From Canna indica (lineage: Eukaryota > Streptophyta > Magnoliopsida > Zingiberales > Cannaceae), in NCBI GenBank assembly GCA_034359265.1, contig CP136891.1, positions 61,914,001-61,978,000 of the forward strand: DNA of 64,000 nucleotides, in the 5' to 3' direction. Below are positions 1 through 10,428 of this stretch, one piece after another (the stretch's first letter is position 1; every line of letters starts with the position of its first letter). The translations under genes and the position numbers were made by a program. The notes below the pieces were generated by a model. It was not told the origin of the DNA. It did no database searches and worked only from the letters and a program-made list of their open reading frames with translations.

Positions 1-499
1 AGGGAAATATACTTTTAGAGACCCACGAAAGGGGAAGTGTACAAACAGAAAAAAAGTCAGTGAAATATGCAATACAATACAACTACTGGAGGAAAAGCAT
101 TCCGACAATACAACAGTAGAGAACCATCATGGAAAGAGGAGGAAGATGCGATTGTGGAACCTTCCCCGGATGAAGCCACATGCCTCCTGATTGCCTAGGA
201 AACTGACAATGAAATCTCTGATCATAATTGCCTCATGTGAGGATTAATGACTGCGCATGCGGGTACACCAAACGACACTCTTTGCCGCCACACAACAACC
301 ACATTTACTACAGAAGTCGAAGAGTCGCAAATCGGCAACACCAATGCTCACCGAGGTCTCCTAATCAGCACGACAACTAAGGAACCCAACCAATGTTGAT
401 CTATGAGGCCAAGGTCGGGAGCGGAGCTAACACATCATTAGAGCTTGACTCGAAGTCCTCGACTCCGACCAAGCTCGGGAGCTATGTACACTTTATTTC
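1..499. other. unassigned flank
   Basis: I see no convincing coding exon, terminal repeat or simple repeat here. Base composition is mixed. Confidence 0.4.
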
Positions 500-1070
500 T
501 TGACCCGAACCGAATCCGATCAATTATTTTGGTTTAGATCCGGTTCCCGGAATTCGGGAACAAACCCAAACCGAAAACTGAATAACCGAAGAATATTGAT
601 TATTTTTTCCAGATATCGGGTTCGGGTCGGGGATTGGGGGTTCGGCACCATTCGGGTCGGGGATTGGGTTAGGCCCGTTAGGTTATTATTTGGATTTCTC
701 CCTCAATCCCTCAATCCCTCAATACCTCCCGTCGCTCCCGAGTCCCGACTTCCCGAGTCGTCTGCCGTTGACTTGTCGTCTCGTCGAGTACTCGAGTCGT
801 CGAGCGTCGAGCGAGCGTCGACTCCCTGTCTCCCTCAATTTGAGACTCCCGAATCTACTCGACGAGCACCGACTCCGAGCGGTGACTTGCGAGCGCATCG
901 TCCGTCTAAGACTCCCGACATCTACTCTAGCGCTTCATCCCCTCTGACGCGGTGACACACCACGCGATCTCCCCCATTCCTGGCTTCCTGCGGTCTCCCT
1001 AGTCCCCACTCTGTCGTGCTACTCTCCGGCGACCAGCGTCTCTCGCTCGGCAGAGGGGAGTCGACAGATA
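500..1070. repeat. GC-rich repeat-like segment
   Basis: The segment begins with short runs built from CCGAAC and GGGTCGGG, which could pair as inverted repeats. It continues with a pyrimidine-rich stretch full of CTCGAGTC and CGTCG words (about 720-950). Such blocks are common in non-autonomous plant transposons and in leaders of hAT-like elements. I could not find terminal inverted repeats or a target duplication, so class and limits are unknown. The reading frames open across it are low-complexity and probably not genes. Confidence 0.35.
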
Positions 1071-3060
1071 TGTTGCTTATTAGTTTTAGGTTGTATCAGT
1101 GCATGTACATGTTATGTCATGTTCAATTTTCTATCATGTATTCATGTTCATGTACAGGTTTTATCATATTACAATTTGGAAAAAAAGAGAGGAAACTTTC
1201 TATAGAGTTTTCGATCAGTTTCATTGAAGCATCCAAGTCGTTTCCGTGTCCGAAACGTCCCGGACAGGGAAACGACACCTTATTCAAGGTGTTCGTGCTT
1301 CATAGGTATATTATACTACTTTTGGTAACTATATGTTGCTTTGTTAGCAACTCAAAAATTCAGTTACATACCCATATTTTTGAGCGAAAGTTAAATTCCT
1401 AAAATACTCTTTAGGTTATGCTTGGTAATAGGGGTTTCTATATAATGTCTAAGTAAGGTTTTTAATTTTGTCGAGCTATTCCCCAATGTCAAGGGCTGCT
1501 CTAATGATGGCAAATCGATCCACTTACGCCCAAGTACTCCATGCTCAATAAGGAAATGGAGGAAATGAAGCAAAGAATTAATAGTTGGATCACTAGGCAT
1601 ATGGATGTTGCCCTTGATTTTGGGGCCATGGTTGATGTTGAAGAGCCTAGTGCGCTAGGCATGGAGGTACTGCTACCATTGTCATTGCCTAAGGAGTAAG
1701 GAGCCAACAATCTGCTTGAAGGAAGAGACATACAATAGAGGAGGAAGAAGATAAGGGAAACGGAAATTATGTCCGAAAGGATCTATCACTTGCATTTTGT
1801 GACCCCCGATGATGTAAAAGCATCTCTTCTTGATTCAGTGATGTATGCATATATGATGCAAATAAATGTCAATAAAGGAATCAAAATGGATAAGGGATTA
1901 AGCTTGGACTAATAAAGAGAATTGCGCACGTATTAGGCAAGGTTCATAAAAGAAGGCTCAGATAGGGTATCACATACTTTTGAATAAAACAAATGGGATA
2001 AAGATATGGTTTAGGAATCAAGATATATGGCACAAAGAAGATGAAAGGGAATTTATTTCAAAAGTAGAATATAATGGAAGTTCCAAGTAAAAGAGCAACT
2101 TTCAGGTATCATAAGTGACACAATAAAACCATAGGTAGCAAAGCCCTAATTAATCCCAGTACTCAAACTATAATTCCCTAAGATATAAATTAAGGGCAAA
2201 GTCTAATTTTATGTATTTGAGAGATAAGGACCAATTCAATCAATTAGTTATAAGTTATGAATATTGTCATTATTATCTGAAATTTGATCTTTCAAGTGTA
2301 AAAAGAATATAAATGAGATGTTAGTTTGTAGTTGGTTAGAGATTTATTTTCTAAAGTTTAAACCATTCTAGAACTATGTGGCCGTTAATCCTTCAAATCA
2401 AGAAAAGTAAAGCCCATATTATATATAGCAAGTAGAAGTGTCGAACCGCATATTTCATGGGTAATATATCTAATTTAGAAAGTAGAGCCCATCCTGACTT
2501 ATTCAAATGAAAGACCGTGATATTAAAATAACAAAAAAGAACACCTTCACAACTACATGATCTTGGTGTCACATCCTTTCTAATTATTAATGACATCCCA
2601 GGGTGCCTCGAGGCATGATCCGTGAAAGAACTTTCCCATTTTGACAAGAGATAACAGGATGATACAAAGTGGCCAAGCTTTTGAAATTTACTTAAGTTGC
2701 ACCATTTTGAGTTGATTACTCCCTTGATTTTTGAATGAAAAAACCAATATTGTTTTTTTAGTGGTGGGACCCCTCCCCCGGCCCTTTACTGACGTGTCAA
2801 GTCTTGGTTTGCATATGCGTCACGTGTTCAAGTCATCAGTTTCAATCATCATCCACGTCAGCTCCGTTATCCCTCAATTAACGTCGTTTATCTATAGGAT
2901 TATTTTTGTATCCAATTCCATTACGTAAGGGGTATTTTTATCCAAAAAAATCTTATGATCATTTTAGTACATGTGAAAAAATATTAAGGGAATTTTAGTA
3001 CATTTCTCCTTTCAAAAAATTACCGCCTTTTGATGACCAAAAAAACTTGCCATATGAATA
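1071..3060. other. AT-rich intergenic, no gene recognised
   Basis: Nothing here supports a gene. The stretch at about 1,215-1,300 (pairs of GTTTCCGTGTCC and CGTCCCGGAC words) and the stretch at 2,700-3,010 (repeated TTTTAGTACAT words near its right end) read like decayed transposon remains, without recognisable ends. Confidence 0.35.
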
Positions 3061-3399
3061 ATGTAGCACTATGTGTTTACACCATCGTGGGAATAACAAC
3101 CTATCTCATAACAGATAGAGCTTCTAGCTCCAAAAACACTAAAAATGAGATTAACACAAAGCACTGTGCTAGTGCTTGAAGTCTCTGCCTGTTGACGTAA
3201 CAATGTACTCAATAACTTGAAATGTACTAGTTCGCCGCTAGACAACTTTCTCTATGCTCCAATTTAGAGTAATATGATTTCATATTTCCATATTTTTGCC
3301 TAGTAGTTTGATTGGTTTTTTTTATAAAAAATATTTTGATTTTTCTATTTCTTTCTTCTTTTTTTATTTTTCTATTATTGGTCCAAAAGAAATGGTTCG
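3061..3399 (+). repeat. left copy of a ~300-bp direct repeat
   Basis: This segment is matched by 4,025-4,320. Both share the AACAACYTATCTCA block, the CTAGTGCTTGAAGTCTCTGCC block, the ATATGATTTCATATTTCCATA block and the closing GGTCC-RAAGAARTGGTTC. By eye the copies are roughly 80 percent alike, so the duplication is not recent. A LINE 3' end lies exactly between them. Confidence 0.8.
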
Positions 3400-4025
3400 A
3401 AGTTCTTTATACAGGATGCTGAATTTTGGAGGAGCCGCGGAACCTTGGGCATCCTCCTTATGGCACCAAAACTTTCCCCCGGCTATATCTTTGAACAATT
3501 GGTTGATCGAGAAAAAATGACTCCCCACGCGAGACAAGCTGATTAAGCATAATGTCGCGATTTCAGCCTCCTGCACTCTCTGCATCAATGGAGTCGAATC
3601 TCATTCCCACCTTTTCAGGGACTGTCCCTTCACCTTTCAAGGCTGGAGAACCTTCCTACAATACTCGAGATCGGCTTTCTTTCCAATTACCTACAAGTCT
3701 TGGGAAGTCTCACCACTCAGGAAGACCAGAACAGGGGCAACGAGATATTGCCTGGTGATGTTTTGGAGATCAAAAATCTGGCACGAGCGAAATATGAGAA
3801 TCTTCGAAAACACAGCTAAATCCTTGTGTGAACTTGCAGCGGAGGCCTCAGCCAGTTTTAGTTTTTTAGTTCTTTAGCTTGAGCCGCTTCTGCGGAGTTT
3901 AGGGGCCTTTTGTGGCGCCTCTCTTTTAAGTTTTTCTGTTTCTCTTATTCTCGTGTACCCCTCTTCACTTGTATCTTTTCATAACTCTTGAATAGAATAC
4001 AAATTTTTTTTGTTCAAAAAAAAAA
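3400..4025 (+). mobile_element. LINE 3' fragment (zf-RVT end, poly-A tail)
   Basis: Translated on the + strand with frame changes, the region reads as the C-terminal zinc-binding (zf-RVT) part of a plant L1-type ORF2. A lysine/leucine-proline-proline block with a following NWL motif comes first, then TRDKL, then CTLC...ESHSHLF..C (about 3,440-3,650). The same motif order occurs in the longer LINE at 39.8-43.5 kb. The fragment ends in a short 3' untranslated part and an A-run at 4,016-4,025, so only the 3' end of the element is present. It cannot encode a working protein. Confidence 0.8.
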
Positions 4026-4320
4026 TGTTACATTATAGGAGACATAACAACTTATCTCACAACAGATAGAGCTTCTTGCTCCAAAAAGACTAGAAATGAG
4101 ATTAACTGTAAACACTATACTAGTGCTTGAAGTCTCTGCCCGTAGCAGTACCAGTCTACTCAAGAACTGGAAATGTATTAGTACACCACCAGACAAATTT
4201 ATTTATGATCCAAATTAGAATAATATGATTTCATATTTCCATATTTTTTCCTAGTAGTTTGATTGTTTTTTTAAAAAAAATATTTTTATTATTCTATTAT
4301 CGGTCCGGAAGAAGTGGTTC
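4025..4320 (+). repeat. right copy of the ~300-bp direct repeat
   Basis: This is the partner of 3,061-3,399. It starts at the end of the LINE A-run and ends at GGTCCGGAAGAAGTGGTTC, after which the two copies diverge. Confidence 0.8.
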
Positions 4321-5312
4321 CATGTGGTAGCAAAAAAATAGTAGCAAGTGAATATGGAATCAGGAAACTGTATTTAGTATTTACCTATAAAGCTATAACT
4401 AACATTTCAATGGACACTGGAGAATTCCAAGATGCATACACCAAAAAAAATCCTACTTTAGCCAATAAAAAGCAATGTGACCCGAGTAATCTACTCCATT
4501 TGATTTGACCATTCCACACTGAAGCTTAAACTCACAGAAATTCCTCGAAGCTCAATGAGTGAATCGTTAGTAGCCAATCTCCTGATGAATTACCTTCCTA
4601 TATCTAGTACAAGGAAAATCGCGCACAATGCTTATACCTTCATCTCTCCTTGTCGATATAAAAAAATAAATCGCAGGATCTATTATATAGACAAACCACT
4701 GTCCTAAATAAAGATCTTTTGGAGTGAACTCCACTTCTACCTTTCTCGTTCCAGATTTTAATAAACATTGTGAGTGCAATAGAAATTTGTGCATCAAGAA
4801 GACAAGCACCTCTAACTATATGAAGTCCATTAACTTGTAGGAGCCCCATTAATAAAAGCTAGATTAAATATCTTCTGAGGGTCAAAAGAGGAATAATAAA
4901 ATTACAATAGAACAAGGTTCAATTTTGAGTTTACAAGTGTGATAAACGAACATTGTATCAATAATGCCACGTAGACATATAAGTTCCTTAAGTTTCACGC
5001 ACAAAATAGTGGACGCATTACAAAGCATCATACTATGATGGAAATACTGAACTTTAGGTAATATCAATTTTTTCACTCTTCAAGATATCATATGTTTCAT
5101 CTCCTAAAAAGGAAGTTATCAACCTGCAGTATTAATAGTCAACTTTAACCAAATAATGATAGAGACTTGGGTAAAATAAGAATGCCATTTCTTCAAATGA
5201 GCAGCATGCCGCCTCAAGCAGAAAAAAACAAAAAAAAAACAAAAGAAAGTAATTTTTTAAATATTCAAATAAAAAATTTGAATATATGAAACTACACCAC
5301 TATATCCACAAC
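4321..5312. other. gene-poor flank; possible degraded - strand exon
   Basis: On the - strand a 69-codon frame (4,849-4,640) has protein-like composition, but I do not recognise it. If the - strand promoter at 11.3 kb is real, transcription would have reached this region before the copia element landed. I cannot show splice sites that make a convincing exon set. An A-rich run lies at 5,220-5,245. Confidence 0.25.
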
Positions 5313-5317
5313 TTCAC
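5313..5317. repeat. target site duplication TTCAC (left)
   Basis: TTCAC stands directly before the left LTR and again directly after the right LTR (10,678-10,682). This marks 5,318-10,677 as one insertion. Confidence 0.9.
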
Positions 5318-5573
5318 TATTGAACACGCCAGGATAAACACGAGAGAAATGCTCAATGGAGAGATACTTCTATTCATAAAATAAGTGGTTTTTTATAGGC
5401 TTACATGACACAACGATAACTCCTAAAGACTCGGTAATTAACTGATAATTACCCACTAAGCTAATATGATAAATACTCACTAAATAAAAGGATAAATACT
5501 AACTATGTGATAAATCAAACTAGTCTAAAGGATAAATACGAACATGAAGCTAGGTGTTGCATTATCTTCAACA
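5318..5573 (-). repeat. 3' LTR of the copia chimera
   Basis: On the - strand the LTR runs from TGTTGAA (ending at 5,573) to the terminus at 5,318, where TTCAATA stands in place of TTCAACA. It matches 10,429-10,677 over nearly its whole length. It carries ~10 extra bases near the 5,318 end and small indels. Confidence 0.9.
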
Positions 5574-5582
5574 CTCCCCCTC
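5574..5582 (-). promoter_or_regulatory. polypurine tract
   Basis: GAGGGGGAG on the - strand directly abuts the 3' LTR. This is the position where plus-strand DNA synthesis of an LTR retroelement is primed. Confidence 0.85.
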
Positions 5583-5596
5583 AACACCAGCTTCCT

Positions 5597-6546
5597 TTAC
5601 CAAGCCGAGCTTTCGATCCAATCATCCTCTACCTGATCAGATACTATAGTTGTGAGAGCTACCTCTTCAGCATCCCACTCTTCCTCCTCTTTGAAAGTAA
5701 CAACATTACCTTCATTGAGCTTTTTCTTCGATCGACATTCTCTTGCCATATGACCAATCTTGCCGCAATTATAACACTTCCATTCAAATTTTTTGCCATG
5801 CTTCTTCGATGCTCCCCCCTGCACGAGTGTTCCCTTCTCATTCACGACTTTTCGCTTTACCTTCATTCTTCTTAGATCCTATGTCGGCATGCTGCTTGGA
5901 ATTCCATCTATTTTTCTTGGCGTAGAGCGCTTTCTCTTCACCTTTCTGCGAAATTCCTTTCATTTGTTTGGCCAACGCTTCTTGACCTGCAAGCAAATTC
6001 TCAAACTCAACAACTGATGGCTAGTTTCTGCCATCCCTGGACTGCAGCTACAAAGCCTCTAAACTTAGGCCTCAAACCATGGATGATTATCCTCTTCATC
6101 CTGGATTCCCCGATCGGAGCTTTTGGATCTAACTCTGCAATCTCCCGGCAGAGTGTCTTCACCTTGTGAAAGTATTGAGCAACCGCCATGTCTTGTTGCG
6201 CTATCGACAATAGCTCGCTTTCTAAAAGCTGGAGCCTTGTGTCATTCCTTTTTAAAAATAGCTTGGTGAGTGTATCCCAAGATTCTTGGGGGGCTTTGGC
6301 ATCCTGGATGTGCTCTAGCACTTTTTCTTCAACAGTTATCTTCAAGACAAACATTGCTTTACCACCTTTGATTCTCCACTTCCGTAGTGCACCATTTGTA
6401 TCTTATTCTGGCTGCGTAACTTCACTCCCATTAACAACTTCGCACAAATCTTAGCCCTGCAAATATGACATCATACAAGTTGACCAAGTATTATAATTGT
6501 GATTGTTGAGCTTCTTCATTCCGCCAATGAAATGTTGTTTGCTCAT
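5597..6546 (-). pseudogene. copia gag remnant (UBN2 domain and zinc knuckle)
   Basis: This is a retroelement structural protein that would package element RNA. On the - strand an ATG at 6,546 opens a region reading KLN.HNYNTW, typical of copia gag N-termini. The UBN2-like middle (6,354-6,007) and then CX2CX4HX4C (CYNCGKIGHMAREC, about 5,797-5,756) follow. An acidic stretch ends in DDWIES, where protease normally follows. Instead the frame stops and the polypurine tract begins. There are in-frame stops in the first 60 codons and a frameshift near 6,010, so no full-length Gag is made. The viral-like frame upstream stops about 65 bp before this ATG on the same strand. Confidence 0.85.
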
Positions 6547-6612
6547 TTTGTCACCAGAAATTTCCACTAACTTGAGATCTAATCTGTCTCTTTATCTCCC
6601 TCTAGGCGACGA

Positions 6613-7458
6613 CTACTTCTGAAAATCCACTTCGGGTAAACAAACCTTAAGATAGGCGATAACGAGTTCCTGTTTAACTCGTTCATTTTCATTCAAGAGA
6701 AATGTGACGTACTCTAGGAGTTCTTTGATTAGAGTATCCTTCTCATCATATGGTTTGAGTGGTGCTCTTTTTATGATGATCTTCCGTCCGAGGCTGAACC
6801 TCGAACACATGGGGCATGCCGTTATCAAACATTTTCTGCAGTGAGAGCGCATATTCGGGTTTGTAGGCTCTTTGCAAATTGTGCACCTATCACAGCCCTT
6901 TGTAACATCCGTGTTGTCTTCCCACGTATGGATGCAATTTCTCATCTCAGTAGGTAGTGTTACTATTACTCGCCATGAGTATTCTGGTTGATCTTTTGTG
7001 GTGACTACTAATGCTGTCTCAAATGGGTAGTCATTATAATCAATGGCAAGCTTGGTCGCGTGTCCTGATTCGCCTTCAGAGAAGGAGCAGATTCCTTCAC
7101 TATCAGGTTCATCCAGATCGACTGAGACAACATCCCAGTCGTTGGTGAGGTCTAAGTTTTCCATTACAGCAGCTCTTGCAATGTTTCCATGCTTTCCTTT
7201 GCAGTCGCGGGCGAAGTGTCCTTCTTCCCCGCAAATGAAACATTTGCACTTTCTAACTTTGTCTGCATATTTCCGTTTGAATATCCGAACATGAGTATTG
7301 TGAGGTTTGCCCTTGTAGGATGTTGATTTTCGCAAACCGTACTTCTTCTCCTTTTGGTAGTACCCAGGTATGGGTATCTGAGCACAAATTGATAAGTTTT
7401 TCAATCCTCTGGCTAGGGCAGCTTTCTTGCATTGGTCTTCTATGTAGTTGTAAGTAAA
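6613..7458 (-). pseudogene. endogenous pararetrovirus fragment, badnavirus-like coat protein end
   Basis: This is an old, partial copy of a Caulimoviridae polyprotein. The - strand frame contains CXCX2CX4HX4C (about 7,250-7,202), the zinc-finger spacing of badnavirus-type coat proteins. It also contains CX2CX11CX2CX4CX2C (about 6,880-6,820), a second cysteine block described for badnaviruses. A basic stretch precedes the first finger. Protease and RT domains are missing: the frame stops at 6,613, before any protease. The open frame continues on paper to 7,617, but the part beyond about 7,458 is antisense to a better + strand frame, so I end the viral-sense segment there. It is embedded in the copia insertion, on the same strand as gag. 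The family is well supported; the genus is inferred from cysteine spacing. Confidence 0.8.
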
Positions 7459-7878
7459 GTGTATTCTAGGAAATACAGAAGAAGGATGAATGAGGAAATC
7501 CCGCGAACTGCAGAGATTCAAGAAGCCAAAACAGCCATTGAGCAAAAGATAATAGAAAATACAGATGACTGGCCTAGATGGGCCAACATTCCATACTGGC
7601 GAGAACAGATAGATCAAACTCTATCCACACAAATAGTAAAAATGGCAGTCACCGACTGGACAAACGAGACAGCAAACGACCTCGCAGACAATGATGAAGC
7701 TATTAGCATTTTGATTGAAGAGTTTGCAGATCTGAATGATGATCACTATGACTACCATAATTACTACCCTCAAAACAGCTTCTATTATGGTTTTCATAAA
7801 GGAAGAAGAGTCCTAAATAGACTCTACAACATGGAGATAATAATGGAAATTCCAAACGTCAAGGCATTCAAAGTCTAA
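7457..7878 (+). pseudogene. inverted piece, probably from the same pararetrovirus
   Basis: A + strand frame runs to a stop at 7,876-7,878, and its first ATG is at 7,486. It begins with a basic tyrosine/arginine-rich stretch, passes a tryptophan-rich middle and an acidic DDHYDYHNYY block, and ends in a hydrophobic segment. I do not recognise it by itself. It lies between two - strand pieces (6,613-7,458 and 7,879-8,040) with no spacer. The simplest reading is that ~420 bp of the viral coat region were inverted after or during capture. An independent cellular origin is not excluded. Confidence 0.5.
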
Positions 7879-8040
7879 GCCATTCTTGATACGCCTCCGA
7901 ATTCATCTTCCAGATTTTTAAGGTCTCTGGATAGTTGGGTATTAAAGTCGGCCTGTCTGTCTTCAGTCGGAATGTCTTCTTCATCTCGGGTTGTAGAGCT
8001 TTCTGGCTGTTCTAGTTTGAGTTTTTTCATCATTTCATCT
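7879..8040 (-). pseudogene. acidic piece upstream of the viral coat fragment
   Basis: On the - strand about 50 codons read as a highly acidic, charged stretch after an ATG pair at 8,028-8,033, ending at a TAG at the junction with the inverted piece. Acidic N-terminal regions are usual in caulimovirid coat proteins, so position and composition fit. No diagnostic motif is present. Confidence 0.4.
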
Positions 8041-8300
8041 ATCTACTATTGCTGAAGAAGCGGGGGTCGATAGGTGCTTCTTCCACGATCGCAGTCTCCC
8101 CTATGTGGCGATCAACGACTTGTCACCAGAATGAGCGGGAATCAATTTGGTGGGGCGGAGATGACTCTCTTCTTCTTCTTTTTTTTTTTTTTCTTTTTTA
8201 TCTCTCTCTCTCTCTCTCTCTTTTCTCTCTCTGTTTCTTTTTTTTTAAAATTACAAATAAGAGAAAAAACAAGGAAATAAATCCTAAACTAGCTTGCTTG
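8041..8300. repeat. element leader with CT-rich microsatellite
   Basis: The region holds an unassigned leader-like part (8,041-8,165). It then has CTTCTT repeats, a T-run and a (CT)n tract (about 8,165-8,245) followed by an A-rich stretch. No coding signal is credible here. Confidence 0.6.
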
Positions 8301-8656
8301 GAGTGCTGTTGGAAATCAAGTAAAAGTGAAGGTGGAACTGTTGGAAATCTTCTTCTCTAAATATTTTGACGAAAGTCAAAATAAATACCTTTAATTGAAT
8401 GGCTGCACGTTTACTGTTGCTTCAATATTTTTGAAGTGGGGGCCACTACTGCTTTTAATCCTTCCTCCTCTTCTCTTTTGCAGTTTGCTATTGAAGGTGG
8501 GGCCCACTGATTAAATCTTCTTCTTTTGTAGAGCCTCCTTATTTCTTCTTAGGTTGCTTCGTTCGTGACGAGCTGGCGGCGCGTGAGCAACTCTGGGACA
8601 ACAGGAGTCTGCAGCTTCAAAGAATGCAGTTCTCCCCTTTTTCTTCTCAACGAGAC
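8301..8656. repeat. direct duplication, copy 1
   Basis: The copy runs from GAGTGCTGTTGGAAATCAAG to CTTCTCAACGAGAC. It recurs at 8,959-9,307 with one 7-base deletion (after GACGAAA) and only a few substitutions. Confidence 0.9.
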
Positions 8657-8958
8657 CGACAGTGCTCCTTCTCCTGAGGTGTTACGAAAGACTGGAGGCG
8701 CGCCAGATCAAGATTTCACGGCGATCAATCTAGGAAGAGGATGCGCAAATCTCATCGGAGTGGTGGCGGGCAGACGGGCTTCGTCGGGATGCTCCTCCAA
8801 TGGCGAAGTCGTCCATGATCTGGTGAAATAGATCAAATTTTCTAATATAAAAATCTATTTTGGTGCAGCGAGCCAGACCCGGGGATAGTCGAGTCGAGCC
8901 TCAGGATCGCCTCGAGTGAAAAGGTATGACTCGACCATTGGTGTATGAAATTTAATTG
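8657..8958. other. unique spacer between the duplicated blocks
   Basis: This ~300-bp spacer has higher GC than its surroundings. A short + frame runs from copy 1 into it (8,565-8,831), but it has no recognisable domain and starts inside the repeat. Confidence 0.4.
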
Positions 8959-9307
8959 GAGTGCTGTTGGAAATCAAGTAAAAGTGGAGGTGGAACTGTT
9001 GGAAATCTTCTTCTCTAAATATTTTGACGAAATAAATACCTTTAATTGAATGGCTGCACGTTTACTGTTGCTTCAATATTTTTGAAGTGGGGCCCACTAC
9101 TGCTTTTAATCCTTCCTCCTCTTCTCTTTTGCAGTTTGCTATTGAAGGTGGGGCCCACTGATTAAATCTTCTTCTTTTGTGGAGCCTCCTTATTTCTTCT
9201 CAGGTTGCTTCGTTCGTGACGAGCTGGCGGCGCGTGAGCAACTCTGGGACAACAGGAGTCTGCAGCTTCAAAGAATGTAGTTCTCCCCTTTTTCTTCTCA
9301 ACGAGAC
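8959..9307. repeat. direct duplication, copy 2
   Basis: This is the second copy of 8,301-8,656, offset 658 bases at its start and 651 at its end. Both copies lie inside the copia insertion. Confidence 0.9.
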
Positions 9308-9890
9308 ATGGCGTAGTTGGAGGGTAGGTGGTGGTGCCGTATCTCGTAGTGGCGTCCTTGGATCATAGTCCAGTGTCTTATAGTAGTTGTTTCCTTTTCT
9401 GCACTGACATTATGTTTTGGAAAAGTTTGTAAAACTTTGATATTTGAGATGTTCTATTTGTTACGATGTTGGTTTTCTTCTTTGGTTTGAAAATATATAT
9501 TGTGAACTTTGAAAACTTTAGATAAAGATTTCGTTGTGGTTTCTTTTTATCGATATGTTCTGATTTCTTATATGTCAGTGTAGACAGTAGGCTACAGGGT
9601 AGGATGTAGGCCCTGGCCGATCACACTCCCCTCAGTTGGGGTGTGACAACTCGTTACCCGTGAGAATTAATAAATTACAATATTATCCTTGGTACATATA
9701 CTAAAAAAATCTCAACCTAATTCAATACCCATATACTTTATGTTTTGAAATAATATGATGATGTTGTTATTAAAATGTTGTGTGTTTATGAAAATTAAAT
9801 TGTTATACTTGAAGTTGTTATCAAAATAATTGAAGAGTTGAAGTGTTATTAAAATATTATAATTTATATTTTTTTAAAGTATTATGGGTA
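9308..9890. other. LTR-like debris
   Basis: The part up to about 9,648 ends in CAGTTGGGGTGTGACA, the style of a Gypsy LTR 3' terminus, but no start or target duplication is visible. The following AT-rich part (9,650-9,890) has no feature I can name. Confidence 0.3.
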
Positions 9891-10053
9891 CCTGCTAATA
9901 CCCGTGGGTATCCGTCCCTCCATGGGTAATTAAATAGGTACCCATTTTTGATACCCGCGGGGAATATACGGGTAGTAGATACTAATTTATTTTGTGGGGC
10001 GAGTAGTGGGTAGGCACCCCCCGTACCCGCCCCATCCCGTTGACATCCCTAGC
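9891..10053. mobile_element. end of a hAT-like small element
   Basis: The segment is rich in GGGTACC and TACCCG words and ends in CCCGTTGACATCCCTAG. The reverse complement, CTAGGGATGTCAACGGG, is a frequent terminal sequence of plant hAT-type miniature elements. The matching left end and an 8-bp TSD were not found, so the element is probably truncated. Confidence 0.5.
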
Positions 10054-10413
10054 TGGACCTCCCTTCTCCGCGATGATGTCGAGGAGCGGGAATCACCGCC
10101 GAGGGAACATCTGCGGCTGGGTGCAGACCTGAAGGAGATGCTTTCTTCGTGTCGAGATCTCCTTCTCAGATAACGACAAGCTTCTTCTTGTCGAGACTAG
10201 CCACGTTAGTCTCGTCTCCTGTGCTTTCCACGGGAACACTGCCGAAACGAGATGCAACACAAAGATCTCGTCTCCTTCCTTTCCAAGGAAGGACTCGTTC
10301 TCTCAATCTCTCCCTCAAGCACTTGCACTGGAACACTAAAACAACGATATCTCCTCCTCGACACTCTCTCACCAGAACGACGATCTCTCCTTCTCCTCGC
10401 ACTCTCTCGTATT
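10054..10413 (-). other. 5' leader of the copia chimera
   Basis: This is the untranslated leader downstream of the primer-binding site in element orientation. It contains repeated GAGAGAGTG and TCGTTCT words. Frames open across it on both strands are shadows without domains. Confidence 0.6.
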
Positions 10414-10428
10414 GGCTCTGATACTAGT
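10414..10428 (-). promoter_or_regulatory. primer-binding site, initiator Met-tRNA type
   Basis: On the - strand CTAGTATCAGAGCC directly follows the 5' LTR. It agrees with the usual TGGTATCAGAGC except for the first bases. Confidence 0.85.

Noticed and set aside
500..955. 151-codon + strand frame
   Set aside because: It consists of low-complexity CG-rich repeat words, has no domain, and is shared with a second overlapping frame. Open because of composition.
7459..7617. Extension of the - strand viral-like frame to 7,617
   Set aside because: It is antisense to a + strand frame with far better protein composition, so I treat it as a shadow and end the viral piece near 7,458.
8049..8360. Small + strand frames across the CT tract
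   Set aside because: Leu/Ser/Phe runs produced by a microsatellite; no start context or domain.
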